Source: Dermatophagoides farinae (Eukaryota > Arthropoda > Arachnida > Sarcoptiformes > Pyroglyphidae). From it: a stretch of DNA of 64,000 nucleotides. The translations under genes were made by a program, and so were the position numbers. The notes below the pieces were generated by a model. The model had not been told where the DNA came from. It saw nothing but the letters and a program-made list of their open reading frames with translations, and made no database searches. The stretch spans positions 4,031,501 through 4,095,500 of the forward strand of contig NC_134683.1 of assembly GCF_024713945.1 (NCBI RefSeq), given 5' to 3'. Shown here one piece after another: positions 9,141 through 21,137 of the stretch (position 1 is its first letter; every line of letters begins with the position of its first letter).

Positions 9141-12100
9141 TGGAAAAAATTGAATTAAAATTATGAAAATGACAAAAATAGCAAAAAACGACAGTGAAAT
9201 TGTTAATCAGAGAAAAAAAAACCGAATCTAAACGATGATAAATCAAACAAACAAACACGATAGAAATTCGAAATTTAATCTAAGAGATGATGATGACATT
9301 TTCTAACAAACGAACGATTTCGAATTTTTTCGACAAAAAAAAAGTTTTTTTTTGTTCAAAAGAAAAACTATAGTGAATTCAACACATACACACACACACA
9401 CACACATTGAGACCTTTAGCTAACCTTTTTTCTTTTTATCTGTTAATTCGAATTTTTTTTTTGTTAATTTCTATTTATAAAATCCACTACCACCACCATC
9501 ATCACCACCACCATTTATCGTTAAAAATGCTGGCAATTAAATGTTTGACATAACAAAGAATTCAACGATTTACAAAATTATAAATTCTACATTTTTACAC
9601 ATTAAAAACTTACCCAAAGTTGAGTAGACCGAAATCAACCACCGTCTAGATAGGAGAATTTGGTTCTGTTTTCTTTCAATTTATCCGGAAAATATTGAAT
9701 TTTTTCTTCCGAATAATGAAAACAAAAACCTCAATTTGTCCTTTATGTGCGTGTCCTAGATACATGAGTATATAATAACCATATTGATATATGCTATATA
9801 ATCAATTCCAAACGAAAACGAAAACAAAATTCTTTTTGGAATTTTGTTTTTTCGGATACGTCATTTATGAATGAATAGATTCGTTAAATTCGAATGATTT
9901 TTTTTGGTGGAAAATTAAAATTTAATAATACGATAAAAGTACCCAAAATTACCTGACGAAAATAATTATCAAATTAATTACATCATCATCAACATTGAGA
10001 TAGTGAAAAAAAAACAAAACATCTGTACCCAATAATAATGATTTTTTTAATTAAAAAAAAAAAAAAAAAATACCAGGAAGACAACAACAAAAAAATGAAA
10101 TAATTATATCACACATCACATTCATACGATGCAAGTACATCTGTGTATATTGAACATCAATCAGGTACATTTTTTTTTGTTTTTGTAATTGAATGGGGGA
10201 AATTCTGATTTTTTTTTTTTTGATCATTTCGTTTATATAAAAAGACACATCGTTTGTTTAGATAGCGAAAAAAATGAAATTCATCATCATCAACAGCAGA
10301 AGCAGCGAATAAATCAAATCAAAATTCGATCAACTGTATCAATAGATGTACCTGGCCGATCAATATCAAATTGGCAATTTTTTTGGTTTCTTTTTCTGGA
10401 TGTTTATCATCATCATCATCATCAAAAACAACAGCAGCTAAATATTTTTTTTTGTTTTTTTTGGTAACAATTTAATTTCGAAATTTTTTTTTCGCTCGAT
10501 CACATGTTCATGTTCATCATTTTCATGTTTAACATTCACATTCGATTGTTTTCATTTTTTCGCTACATTCAAAAAAAAAAAAAATTTCTATTTTTGTCAC
10601 ATTCATCATCGTTTTACTCTTCTATATCGTATCAAAGTCACCAACTCATTGTGTCTTGACATCATCATTATGATCATTGATTCAAGAATCTTGATCAAGA
10701 TCATCATCATCATCATCATCATTGGTTGTTGTTGTCATGATGATAATCGTGGTATATGACATCAACAAACGACGATGATGCCGAACATTTTGTCAACCAA
10801 AAAAAAAAAAAAAAAAATAACGAATTTCAATTTTTTACCACTACTACCTTCACCGCTACCACCACGACAACGACTACGATAATCCTATCAAGATTTTCAA
10901 GATTTATTATTTTTCTCTCTGTTTCTGTTTCTGTTTTGTGTTGTCTGAACAAACAAAACAAAACAAAACAGAAAAAATCGTAACAAGTTCAAAACAGGAT
11001 ATTATCATCATTTGTTGTTGTTGTTGTCGTCGTCGTTGTTCGTTTGTTTATTTGTGGGTATTTGTCATCATCCTGTCTTTCTATGTATGTGTTTGTGTGT
11101 TTGTGATATTTATGTAATTGAAATGCATGATGATCCCAATTTGATACCGGTCATCATCATCATCATCATTTAATCAATTATAGAGATGAATGTTTTTTTG
11201 TGGAAATCCTGTTTCAAAAAAAAAAAAAAAATTCATTCTGAATAATACACATATTTGTCCAGGTGACAAAAATTGAGTTTGTATGAATGTGTGTGCTGTT
11301 CTGTCACCTGAACATCATCATATCATCACCATCAAGGTGTGATTGACGGTTTTTTTTTAATTTAAAAATCCAAATGTTTTTTTTAAACATCCGAATTTTG
11401 ATAATTAATAATTAATTGTCGTCGTAGTTGTCAATTAACATATTGTGTGTGTGTGTCAATGCCAAGGCCGATTATTCCATTCATTCAATGTTTCGGTTAT
11501 TCATATTCATCGGATTTTTTAATGAGTGTGTGTGTGTGTGACAACAGCAACAAATTGAACAAAAATCAAAGCTCAATGACATTGAAATGTTGTCATTGTA
11601 AATTCAATCACAATCTCGGTTGTTTGAAGAAATTCAAATTTCAATTTTTTTTTTTGAAATTTAAAACACTGCACATAGTGATTTTATTAGTCATCATTAT
11701 CATCATCATCATCACCATCATCAATACGATGAACAACCAACCAGTGTTTTTAAAATGTGAAATTTTTTTTCTTCTAAATTGAAATTAATTAATTAATAAT
11801 GAATGATGATGATGTGATAAAAAAAAGAGCACCGAAAAGCAACAAGTGTTTGTTTATTTGTTTTTTTTTCTCATCAATCGATTAATCGATCGATGATGAT
11901 GATGATGATGTTGGAATGACTCAATTTTGATTTTTAATTTTTGTGATTGATTGAAAAGAAAAATTTTTTCACCAAATCATTCCTCTTCATCTCATTGATC
12001 AGATTTTTTCTATCTTTCGACATTATACAAGGTGGAAATGTCTTTTTTTTCGAAATTTCATTTTACAAGTTTTATTTGATTGTGTTCAATAACAATAACA

Positions 12101-12779
12101 ACAACAACAACAACAACAAATAATTGGCTAACCAAGTAAGTAGTTGTCTCTTATTATAACCGGATATGTACGTTATAAAAAAATGGGGAAAATACCGGCC
12201 CAAAAAAGAAAAGAGAAAATCTAAGAAACAAAAAAAAATTGTTCATTTCCTCAATAATAACTTTTTTGTGTTTACCAAATTTTTTTTCTTTTTTTTGGGT
12301 AAACATTGGCAAGAAAAACATGGTAAAAAACTAAACTAATAGTTAACTTTTATTTTCATCTCCTAGTAATAATATAATAATGGATATATGATAATTATTA
12401 TGTGACAAAATTTTTAGTACATTAGATAATGTTGATGATATGATAATTATCTTTCTATGAATAATTACCTTCAGTTAATTATCACGTAATGTTTTATAAT
12501 GATATAATAAATTGTTTTACAATTCTTATGTCATTTGGTCATTATTTGATCTTATTTGATAAATGATTTTATTTATCAAGTGGTATTTATGACAAAAATG
12601 TGCCAAACATTTTGATAAATAAATAAATTGATTGATGATGATGATGATTTGAATAAATATACGAAAATGTGAAGAAAATACTTGTAATGTGTAAATTGTC
12701 TTATACAGTGTGTCTGTAAAGTCATTTCAATTGCATCCTAATTATAAATATTGGATATATTATCGACTTGGATAAAAAA
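9141..12779. other. Long non-coding spacer
   Basis: About 3.6 kb of poly-A/T runs and ATC, CAA, GAT and GT microsatellites (for example 9390-9406, 10415-10424, 10700-10720, 11158-11168 and 12100-12118). Short frames such as 10756-10983 and 11447-11782 are low-complexity translations with no domain or splice support. I see no gene. Confidence 0.6.
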
Positions 12780-13190
12780 AAAAATTTCGTATGACGAATG
12801 GCTCCAACAAATTGAAATACAACCTGATCAGTGGAAACGAAATATCGACGATGGTATTGATAACCTGAGAATTTTAACTTAAGTTAAATCAACAAGAATT
12901 TATTCCGACAAATTACTGACATACTGGCGCCGGAAACTAAACATGATAAACACTGGGTGGCAAGAGTATACATGAAAGATATACGAAAGTTTTACCAGAA
13001 CGGAAATGACCATCATCAAGTGCAAATTGAAGACATTGCGCTTTGAACTACTGGTGTGGTGATGGATAAAATTCCTGATGGAAAAATAGTACGAACATAT
13101 AAAATAAAACTTGGCGATAATATAATGGTTCGTCCCGCTCTTCAACGTATTGTCTCATTGGAGATAGCAAAAACGGGGAGGGGGGAGAAA
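12780..13190 (+). mobile_element. Decayed BEL/Pao-type LTR retrotransposon fragment
   Basis: The plus strand, over several shifted frames, resembles the extreme C-terminal part of a BEL/Pao polyprotein (the DUF5641-like region after the integrase core). A YWRR segment lies near 12922. An uninterrupted stretch at 13053-13187 reads GVVMDKIPDGKIVRTYKI and then MVRPALQRIVSLEI. That fits the family pattern of a G-x-V segment, DG-x-(V/I)-R, and RP-x-Q-x-(L/I)-x-x-LE(I/V). Stops and frameshifts break the rest, and no LTRs or reverse transcriptase were seen nearby. Confidence 0.6.
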
Positions 13191-13269
13191 TTTACAGAAA
13201 ATACTTGTGATGTGTAAAATTGGCTTAAGGACAAAATAACCAATGACTGGAGAAATGTAATGTCAGTGG

Positions 13270-13272
<3 letters not shown>

Positions 13273-13301
<29 letters not shown>
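13273..13301. repeat. (GA)n microsatellite
   Basis: A near-perfect run of GA dinucleotides with no other feature attached. Confidence 0.9.
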
Positions 13302-13304
<3 letters not shown>

Positions 13305-13764
13305 TTAATGATTTTCTTTCTTTCTTTCTTTACAATTAAAACTATTTTATTGTTAGTTAATCAACATCATCATCATAATGTTTTAAGATTTCATTGAATA
13401 AAGATGTCAATAAATTTTGTCTTAAACTGGTCGTTTTTTTTTGTTATGTGTTCTAAAAATTATAACGTTATTGAAATCACGTACAATAAACGATTAGTGT
13501 GGTGTGCTGCTGCTGCTGATAATGATAATAATAATCATCACTGTGTGTAGTGGTCATCTAAACTCCTTGATATATATGATTTATATTGCAGTTATAAACA
13601 AAATAAAAATTTTGTTGATATATTGTTTATATAAACATAGTCACAACAAGTGTTTTTTTTCATAATTTATCTTTTTAATTTTTTTTTACAGATTTCTCTC
13701 TCTCGTTTTTTGTCATTGAATCAATTTTTTTTTCTAAATTCATTTCAATTCAATTCAATCAATA

Positions 13765-15455
13765 ATGTCTATACAGAATAATTTATCACAACATTATAAT
13801 AATCATGGTGGTGGTGGTAATGAAAATGGTGGTAAAAATCATCATCATCATCATAATAATCAACAACAACAACAGCAACAACAACAACCATTATCGATAA
13901 TAACAACATCGAATGATTTGGATAAATCATCATCAATGAAAAATGGTCATCAAACTACTACTACTACTACTACGGCTGCTTCTACAACAACAACAACAAC
14001 GAATCATCAACCAAATGGTGATTTTCGTATGTTACCAATTATTGAACAATCATCACAGATTAGTAATGGTAATGGTAATGGTAAACAACCACGAAATTCA
14101 ATACATTCAATGACAAATAGTCAAAAAAGTAATCTTTTAAATCGTACAAAAAAATTCTTAAAAGGAATTTGTTTGACAATTCTTTCGGGATTATTTTTTT
14201 CAATCACAACATTGGTTGTAAAATATGTTAAAGATGTTTCACCTGGTACAACGGCTGGTTTCCGTTATTTTGGTAAGCAAATTTTTAACCATTTAATGCA
14301 AATGATTATTATTTTTTTGAATAATAATTTGAAACATTTGTTAAATTCTCATCAGGAATCATTATACTATCATTTCCATTGGCATTGGAATCACCGCAAC
14401 CATTATTCGGTATGTCTGGTACATATCTATGGATTGCATTACGTGGCCTGGCTGGTGGTACCAGTGTTTTTTGCCGTTATTCAGCATTACATTATATGTC
14501 GATGGCTGATTCTACAATCATCATTTTATCGATGCCTGTTTTTGTATTTGTTTTTGCCAGAATTTTTCTTAAAGAACATTTTGGTCCATATCATGTACTA
14601 GCATTAGTCATGTCTATTGTTGGTATAATTTTTGCATCAAAATTAGAAATTATATTTGGCAAACCAATGGGTGAAGAAAATGATTTTGTGATCAATAATA
14701 ATACAATGATAATGACAACAACAACAACGACGACAACGACAATGGCCACAACAGAATTTTTCAATGATAATGGTAATCAAACAATGAATGAAACCAATTA
14801 TTATATTGATGATAACCCAATAACAAAATCAATGGATTTAAGTGATCAATTAATTGGTACATTATATAGTCTTGGTGCAACATTTGTCGGTTGTTTTGTC
14901 TATGTGATTATTCGTAAGGTAAAGTGTTTTTTTCTTGAAATTCTTGATTGATTTATTAATTAACATATAATTTTGTTTACACAGCTCAAACATGTTGATA
15001 AATATGTGATTTTATTCAATTTTTCCATCATATCAATGATTGAAATGGTCATGATTGATTATTTTTTCTATGATATTCAATTACCAACAACTGGTTATAC
15101 ACCATATCTAATATTTCTGATTGGTATATTATCATTTTATGCACAATTATTATTAACACGTGCCATACAGATTGAAGAAGCTGGCGTTGTTTCCGTCGTA
15201 CGTACAAGTAGCGAGGTAATGTGTGAAATTGTTTTGTTTTGTTTTGTTTATTTTTTTTTCTCATTTTTCTTCATTTAGGCATTTTTTGCATTCATATTGC
15301 AAATAATATTCTTTCAACAAATACCGGATCTATTCACCATGATTGGTGCCATATTAGTATTAAGTGCCGTTTTTCTATTATCATTTCGTAAATACATAAT
15401 TGGATTGCCTGATAATCATCCGATGCGTATACGTTTTGCATTTCTTTCCAAATGA
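13765..15455 (+). CDS. SLC35G1-like EamA/DMT transporter, copy A
   Basis: Four exons, 13765-14272, 14356-14918, 14985-15215 and 15279-15455, sum in frame to 492 aa. The first ~125 residues are a low-complexity N/H/Q/T/G cytoplasmic tail. Then come about ten hydrophobic segments of the drug/metabolite transporter fold. Family marks are SGLFFSITTLVVKYVKDVSPG, LRGLAGGTSVFCRYSALHYM, MADSTIIILSMPVFVFVFAR, YAQLLLTRAIQIEEAGVVSVV (shown here in part), and FAFILQIIFFQQIPDL. These match the SLC35G (TMEM20) subfamily, organic-solute carriers of uncertain substrate in the plasma or endomembrane. A T/N-rich loop splits the two EamA halves. The gene is convergent with a paralogue whose stop is about 260 bp away. 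Confidence 0.9.
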
Positions 15456-15713
15456 TTGAAAAAAAAGTGAAGAAAAGAAAAAGAATCCAGAATCCAGAAT
15501 CTAATTCAAGATAACAAAACAAAAAACAAAAAAAAAATTTATTTATTTATAAATTCATTTTTATTGATTCATTACAATTTGATCATTATATGTGTTTCTC
15601 ATTATTATACACATGATAAAATCTTTGCATTTTTGTTTTTGTTGTTTTTTTTTGGCAGCCATTAATCAATCAATCAGATGAAAAAGTGAATCTTTTTTTT
15701 TTGGTTTCATCAT

Positions 15714-17181
15714 TCATAATAACAGGAAATAAAGTTTATCCCGAATACGTGAATGTTCTGGTAATGATAGAACCCATTTACGCATTGCTGTCAATACAAT
15801 ACAGCTGGATACGACTAAGGCACCAAAAATTGACCATAAATCTGGTGTTTCTTTAAATATAATCAATTGCCAAAGAAATGCTAATGTAATATCGGTTGTA
15901 GCACGTACAACGGATACTGGGCCAGCTTGTTCTAATTGTAATGAACGTGTCAATAACATTTGACCACAGAATGAAAACACAGCCAACACTACTATTAGAT
16001 ACCATTCGAATGGTGTACGTGGCATTGAAAAACCATTCAATAATGTTGTCAATATGATGGTTTCAATGATGGCAACCCAGCCAAAATTAAACATAATCAC
16101 AGCATGATGTGCACCTTTTGCTTTACGTATAAAAATGAATACAGATGATGAAAATATTAATGAACTAAGCGCGGCCAATACACCATATAGATGATTTAGA
16201 CGATCATTATGATTTCCAACAACAATTGATGATGATGATGTCATTGTGGAATTTGAATTAATCATCATCATCGTCATTTTTGGTGATGATGATGATGATG
16301 ATATGTTATTCACATTATTACCATTATGATAGCCAGCCATATTCATAAACATTGATGATGTTGATGACCATGATGGATGATAATAATTGTAATAATTATC
16401 ATCCATAATATGATTACCACTATAGGAGAAAAATATTGGTAGTTTTGTCGTCATAATTAGGCCAATCATTGCTATTATTATGGTCAATGTATGAAATAAG
16501 CCACATGGTTCCTATAGAATGGACAAAGATATTTAGGTTTTATATATTCATTTATTGGCACCAAACTAACCTTTAGATAGAACCAAGCAAATATAGAGAC
16601 AAATATTGGTACAGAGAAAATAATAACCGATGCATCAGCAATTGATAGATAATGAAATGCAATGAAACGTAGAAACAATGATGTAGCCCCGGCAATACCA
16701 CGCATTATTAATATTGGACGTAATTCTGGTGGACCAAATGGATTCAAATCATGATAAACAATCAATGGTATGGTCAGAATGAATATGCCGAAAAAACGTG
16801 ATACAGCCAATTGACCGGGATGAATATCCTGATTAAATAATTATCATATTAATGGAAATGAAAAAAAAACAGGCCAAGAAAACATACCTTAAGATATTTA
16901 ACAATAACAGCTGATAATGAAAAGAAAACTGATGATAATGATGAATAAAAAATGCCTTTATATAGGGCAAAATTACAGCTATTAATATTGGCTGTTTCAT
17001 TGGAATTTCGATTTTTCTTCTTCTGATGACTAGATTCTATGTCTGAATTGTGATGTTGATGATGTGTGTTATCAACAAGACGTTGAGTTTCATCATAACC
17101 GCTTATCAATCCTACTGAACCATGTTCTAATGATGATCGATGATTGATTGATTTATTCTCTGATAATTGATTTGTATCCAT
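15714..17181 (-). CDS. SLC35G1-like EamA/DMT transporter, copy B
   Basis: Three exons, 16888-17181, 16571-16828 and 15714-16511, are joined in phase 0 by short GT-AG introns and give 449 aa from the ATG at 17181 (MDTNQLSENKS). Marks shared with copy A are SVFFSLSAVIVKYLK, RGIAGATSLFLRFIAFHYLS, IADASVIIFSVPIFVSIFAW, GQMLLTRSLQLEQAGPVSVV and FLWQLIIFKETPDLWSIFGA (each part of a longer stretch). The loop between the two EamA halves is rich in S, M and N. The open frame extends upstream to 17265 without an ATG. A second frame with ATG at 17599 (MNRSQTYSSLSSATSS, then a D run) overlaps it, so the true 5' end is unsettled. The tail-to-tail pair with copy A suggests an inverted local duplication; the exon structures are similar but not identical. 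Confidence 0.85.
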
Positions 17182-17599
17182 TTCTGTTTGAATCGATGTT
17201 GATGATGATAATAATGATGTTAATGATAATGATGATGATGACCAATGTCGGTTTTGGTGGGACAAATTTATTTTTTGTCAACTTTAATTTAATATTACAA
17301 GGATTAATTTTTTGACCACGAAATTCAACATTAGTGTTGTTTTGAAATAATGGATCACTTAATATTGTACCACCACGTCCACTGTAGTTTACTTGATTCC
17401 AACCACAATAACCATAAGATTTTCTTGCTGTTGTTGTTGATGGATTTTTCTGGCCATCATCATCATCATCATCATCATCGTTGAAATTAATTTCGTTATC
17501 ATATTGTTGTTGTTGACGGTTTGCTGTTGGTCGATCGAATGGATATTCACTAGATGATGTGGCTGATGATAGCGACGAATATGTTTGTGAACGATTCAT

Positions 17600-19458
17600 T
17601 CAGAGCATCTTATTGTTGTTGTTGTTGTTGTTAGGGAACAGCAGCTGAATTGAATGGAACAAACAAAAGATTCGATGATAATGAAGAATGACAAAAAAAA
17701 ATGAATGAATGAAAAAACAGCAAGCAGCAAAATGTGTTAATATAGCAGTTTTATAAAAGAAAAAAGAAGACACACACACGATATGATGATGTTATATAGA
17801 GCAAAAAAGAAGAAGATCGATAACAATTATATTTTCAATATATAAATTCAATCAACAAAGAAATGAAATTCAAATCGATCCAAATATGATGATAATAAAG
17901 AAAAAAAAATTCCGAATGAATTGAGAATATATATTCTTATTATTATTATTATGTCGATATAGTCGAAATCATACAGATGTGAGAAGAACAGCTCAGCTAT
18001 TCTCTAATTGAAATCGATTGAAAGAATTTTGAATTATGAATAGAATTTCATTGTCGATTAAAAAGGATGGCTTCCACTATTCATATCAGATGATGATCAA
18101 ATTGTGGTGTTTTTTTTTGGATCGAAAAAAAAACATGTAAGTGAAGGCCCAATTTTTTTTTACCATCTATATAATAAACATATATTGTTGTCAATAACAG
18201 TTGATCAGAAGACAGAATTATATATTTAATTTAATAGAAGAATTCTGATTCTGTCAGAAATTTTTTTGTCGTTGTTCTGTAAAATGTAGATTTTTTAGCT
18301 ATTCAAATTTAATCGAATTCTTTTTCATTTCTTTCAATAAATATAGATGACATGAATGTAATTGCAATGACGATTCAATGGTTGTTGTCGTTGTTGTTGG
18401 TCATCTATAGAATGAAATTTATCATACATTGACAATTCTCAAATGAAGAATCGATAAAAGTTGAATTCAAAATTCAATACTACACACGCAGAGACACACA
18501 TTGCTGAAACCAATGGTTACCAGAAAATTTTTATTGTTGTTGTTGTTGTTGTGGAATTTGAAGAAGAAGAAGAAAAAGACGAAAAGTTTTTCCAATTCTT
18601 TGTGAATAAATAATAATTCGAGCAGCTACAAAAAAAATGGATTCCAACATACACACACACACACCGACCAACAATATATACAATCGAGAATATTGAATTC
18701 GAATATCTATATATATGGATTCTATAGAATTCGACAACCGCTAGCCATATATACGGATATAAATTGTCGATAACCACCAGAATGTTTTTCATGAATCAAG
18801 CGCAAGCGCTTGGATCATTTATTCTGATGCTTGAATGTTACCGGCACCATCATCATCATCATCATCATCATCATCATAATGGCAATGACAGACACAATAT
18901 TGTTTTTTGTTTGTAACAAATTGACAACAAAATCAACAATGGTGACAGGAAAAAGAAAATTATTATCAAATTTCTCGTTTATTTATACTGTATATGTGTT
19001 TACAGGATGTTTGGAACACAAATGGCGACAAAATTAATGTTTTTTCTCTTGTTTTTTTTTTTGAAAAAACAATAATGATGGCCATTATAGAAGGAGTGGC
19101 CAATACAAACGAATTTCATCATCAAACACCACCAATAAACAACAGATTTCCTTTTCAAAGTCAAATCTTTTTATTTATTGTTCAATTAGTGTTGTTGTCG
19201 TTGTTTTTTATATTAAAACGAAAAAAAATGCCTATGTGTGTGTGACAATTTGGCAAAATTTTTGATGGAATAAAAATTGTTGTTGTGTCATGAATAAATG
19301 AATATAATTAAATTATATAATAATAATAATAATGAGAGATCTGGATACAAAATACAGATAGATATATAGATAGATAGATAAATGGATAGATAAGATGATA
19401 ATATATGCGATGATGGTGGTTGTAGTAGTAGTAGTAGTAGTGGTTGTGAATTGATTGA
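17600..19458. other. Non-coding spacer
   Basis: AT-rich sequence with CAA, ATC and GT repeats (for example 18535-18552 and 18848-18877). Open frames on both strands here are short and low in complexity. I see no gene. Confidence 0.6.
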
Positions 19459-21137
19459 TTAAACAACTGATTGTTTGGCAAAAATATCAAAATTTGGTGG
19501 TTCATTACGAATTATTTGTTGTTGTTTTGTTGTTGATTGTATTGTTGTTGTCAATTCATGAACACCGTGGTTATCATCGATTCTCATTTCAATCTGATCA
19601 TTATTATCATCATTATCACTATTTGAATGATAGAGATGATCATGTGATTTAAGAATTACTGGATGATGATTTTTAATCATATTGGAATTTTTTTTCAATT
19701 TTTCATCATTACCATCATTATCATGTTGTATTTGTTGTTGGCGATGTTTTTGATGATGATAATGAATATCTAAATGTTGTTTCTGTTTTGCATATCTATG
19801 AAATGGTGAACGAGAAAAAAAAATCAATGAAAAAAAAAGAATGCCATAATAAATCAACACAAGACCAATATTCACATACCTGACTAAAACAGCTGCAATA
19901 ATGATTGCCCATAATAGTACGATTAAAAATATGACCAAACCTAAATGGCTTATTTTATTCGACAATGGACTTGATTCTTCGTTCGATTTCATTTGTTTAT
20001 CGATAATTGGTGATGGTGATACAGTGTTTTTAGGCTGATTCGATAATGTTGATTCAATATCAGTAGTACATGGTTGTACTGTTGTTCGTTCAATTGATTG
20101 ACAGATTGAATTATTTTGTTTTGGATGATAACCATGTCGACATTTACATATTGGATAGCCATATTTATTATCATATTGACAAATAGAATTTGAATCCATT
20201 GCCATACATTGTTCATTGATTAAACATTGTTGTTGTTGTTGTAATCCAATCGGTTTTATACAAATTGTTTTGGCTAAATTCATTGCCATTATCCAAATGG
20301 TTACATTTGAATATCCATGTTTACATTGACACGACATTGATGATGATGGTGAATTTTTGTCAACTTTCAAACATTTCATATTTGTTCCACATACATCTTC
20401 AGTCGAACCAGTTTTGGCGTAGCACATATCACCATAATTAAACACTTGATCCATAAACAAACAAACAAATAATTATCGCAATTTAAATCAAAAAAAAAAA
20501 AAAAAAAAACTTTACCTTTTGGAAAATGAAAAAAACCCGAATCATTACAACGTATAGGTAGCCGTGAATAACCAGATGTATCGGCAACATCACATGTAAC
20601 TTTTATTGTATAAGGTGATGATGTCGAATATTGAGGACGATGATTTGCTGTTGTAGATGATGATGGTAATAATAATTTAATCAATGCCAATGTTGATACA
20701 TGAAATTCACTTTTACATCTAGTATAATTATCAAAACAATCAGGTTGTCCACGTACAATATAAACACCAGTATTGGTTGTATCACCAAATGATAAATCAA
20801 ATACCGGATGAATGAAATTATCATTCAGATCAGTTAAATTAGCCATACAACGAACAGTTATTGTATCTTGAGTGGTAACAATATCTAAACCAGATGATAA
20901 TGATGATGATGATGGTTTTATGGTTAACATACGTGGTATCATTGATGCTTTACATGATAATGTTTTTATTGTTGTTGCCATTTGTTGTTGTATATTTGGA
21001 CTTGGTGTCCGTTCCTGGTGTTGTTGTTGTTGATGAACATTTTGAACCATTATTACAATGATTATAATCAATTGTAGTAAGCAGAAATTTGCATTAAACA
21101 TTCGAAATGATGAAAAGAATTTTTTATTGGTCGACAT
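19459..21137 (-). CDS. Type I membrane protein with EGF-like modules
   Basis: Three exons, 20516-21137, 19880-20444 and 19459-19795, sum exactly to 507 aa. The 84-bp second intron (19796-19879) is open in frame and would add 28 false residues if retained. An N-terminal hydrophobic segment (LLQLIIIIVIMVQNV) looks like a signal peptide. A Cys-containing ectodomain follows, then two EGF-like Cys-rich modules: one around CYAKTGSTEDVCGTNMKC ending CQCKHGYSN, the other around CLINEQCMAMDSNSIC ending CKCRHGYHP. A Ser/Thr linker precedes one transmembrane helix (GLVIFLIVLLWAIIIAAVLV) and a long polar H/D/N/Q cytoplasmic tail. It resembles small EGF-bearing receptors of arthropods. I do not recognise an orthologue and the ligand is unknown. 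Confidence 0.8.

Noticed and set aside
10756-11782. Several 70-110 codon plus-strand frames in the 9-13 kb spacer
   Set aside because: Translations of poly-A/T and trinucleotide repeats with no conserved motif or splice context.
19796-19879. Apparent second membrane helix in the EGF-like protein
   Set aside because: It is an 84-bp GT-AG intron open in frame; removing it gives a clean juxtamembrane junction.
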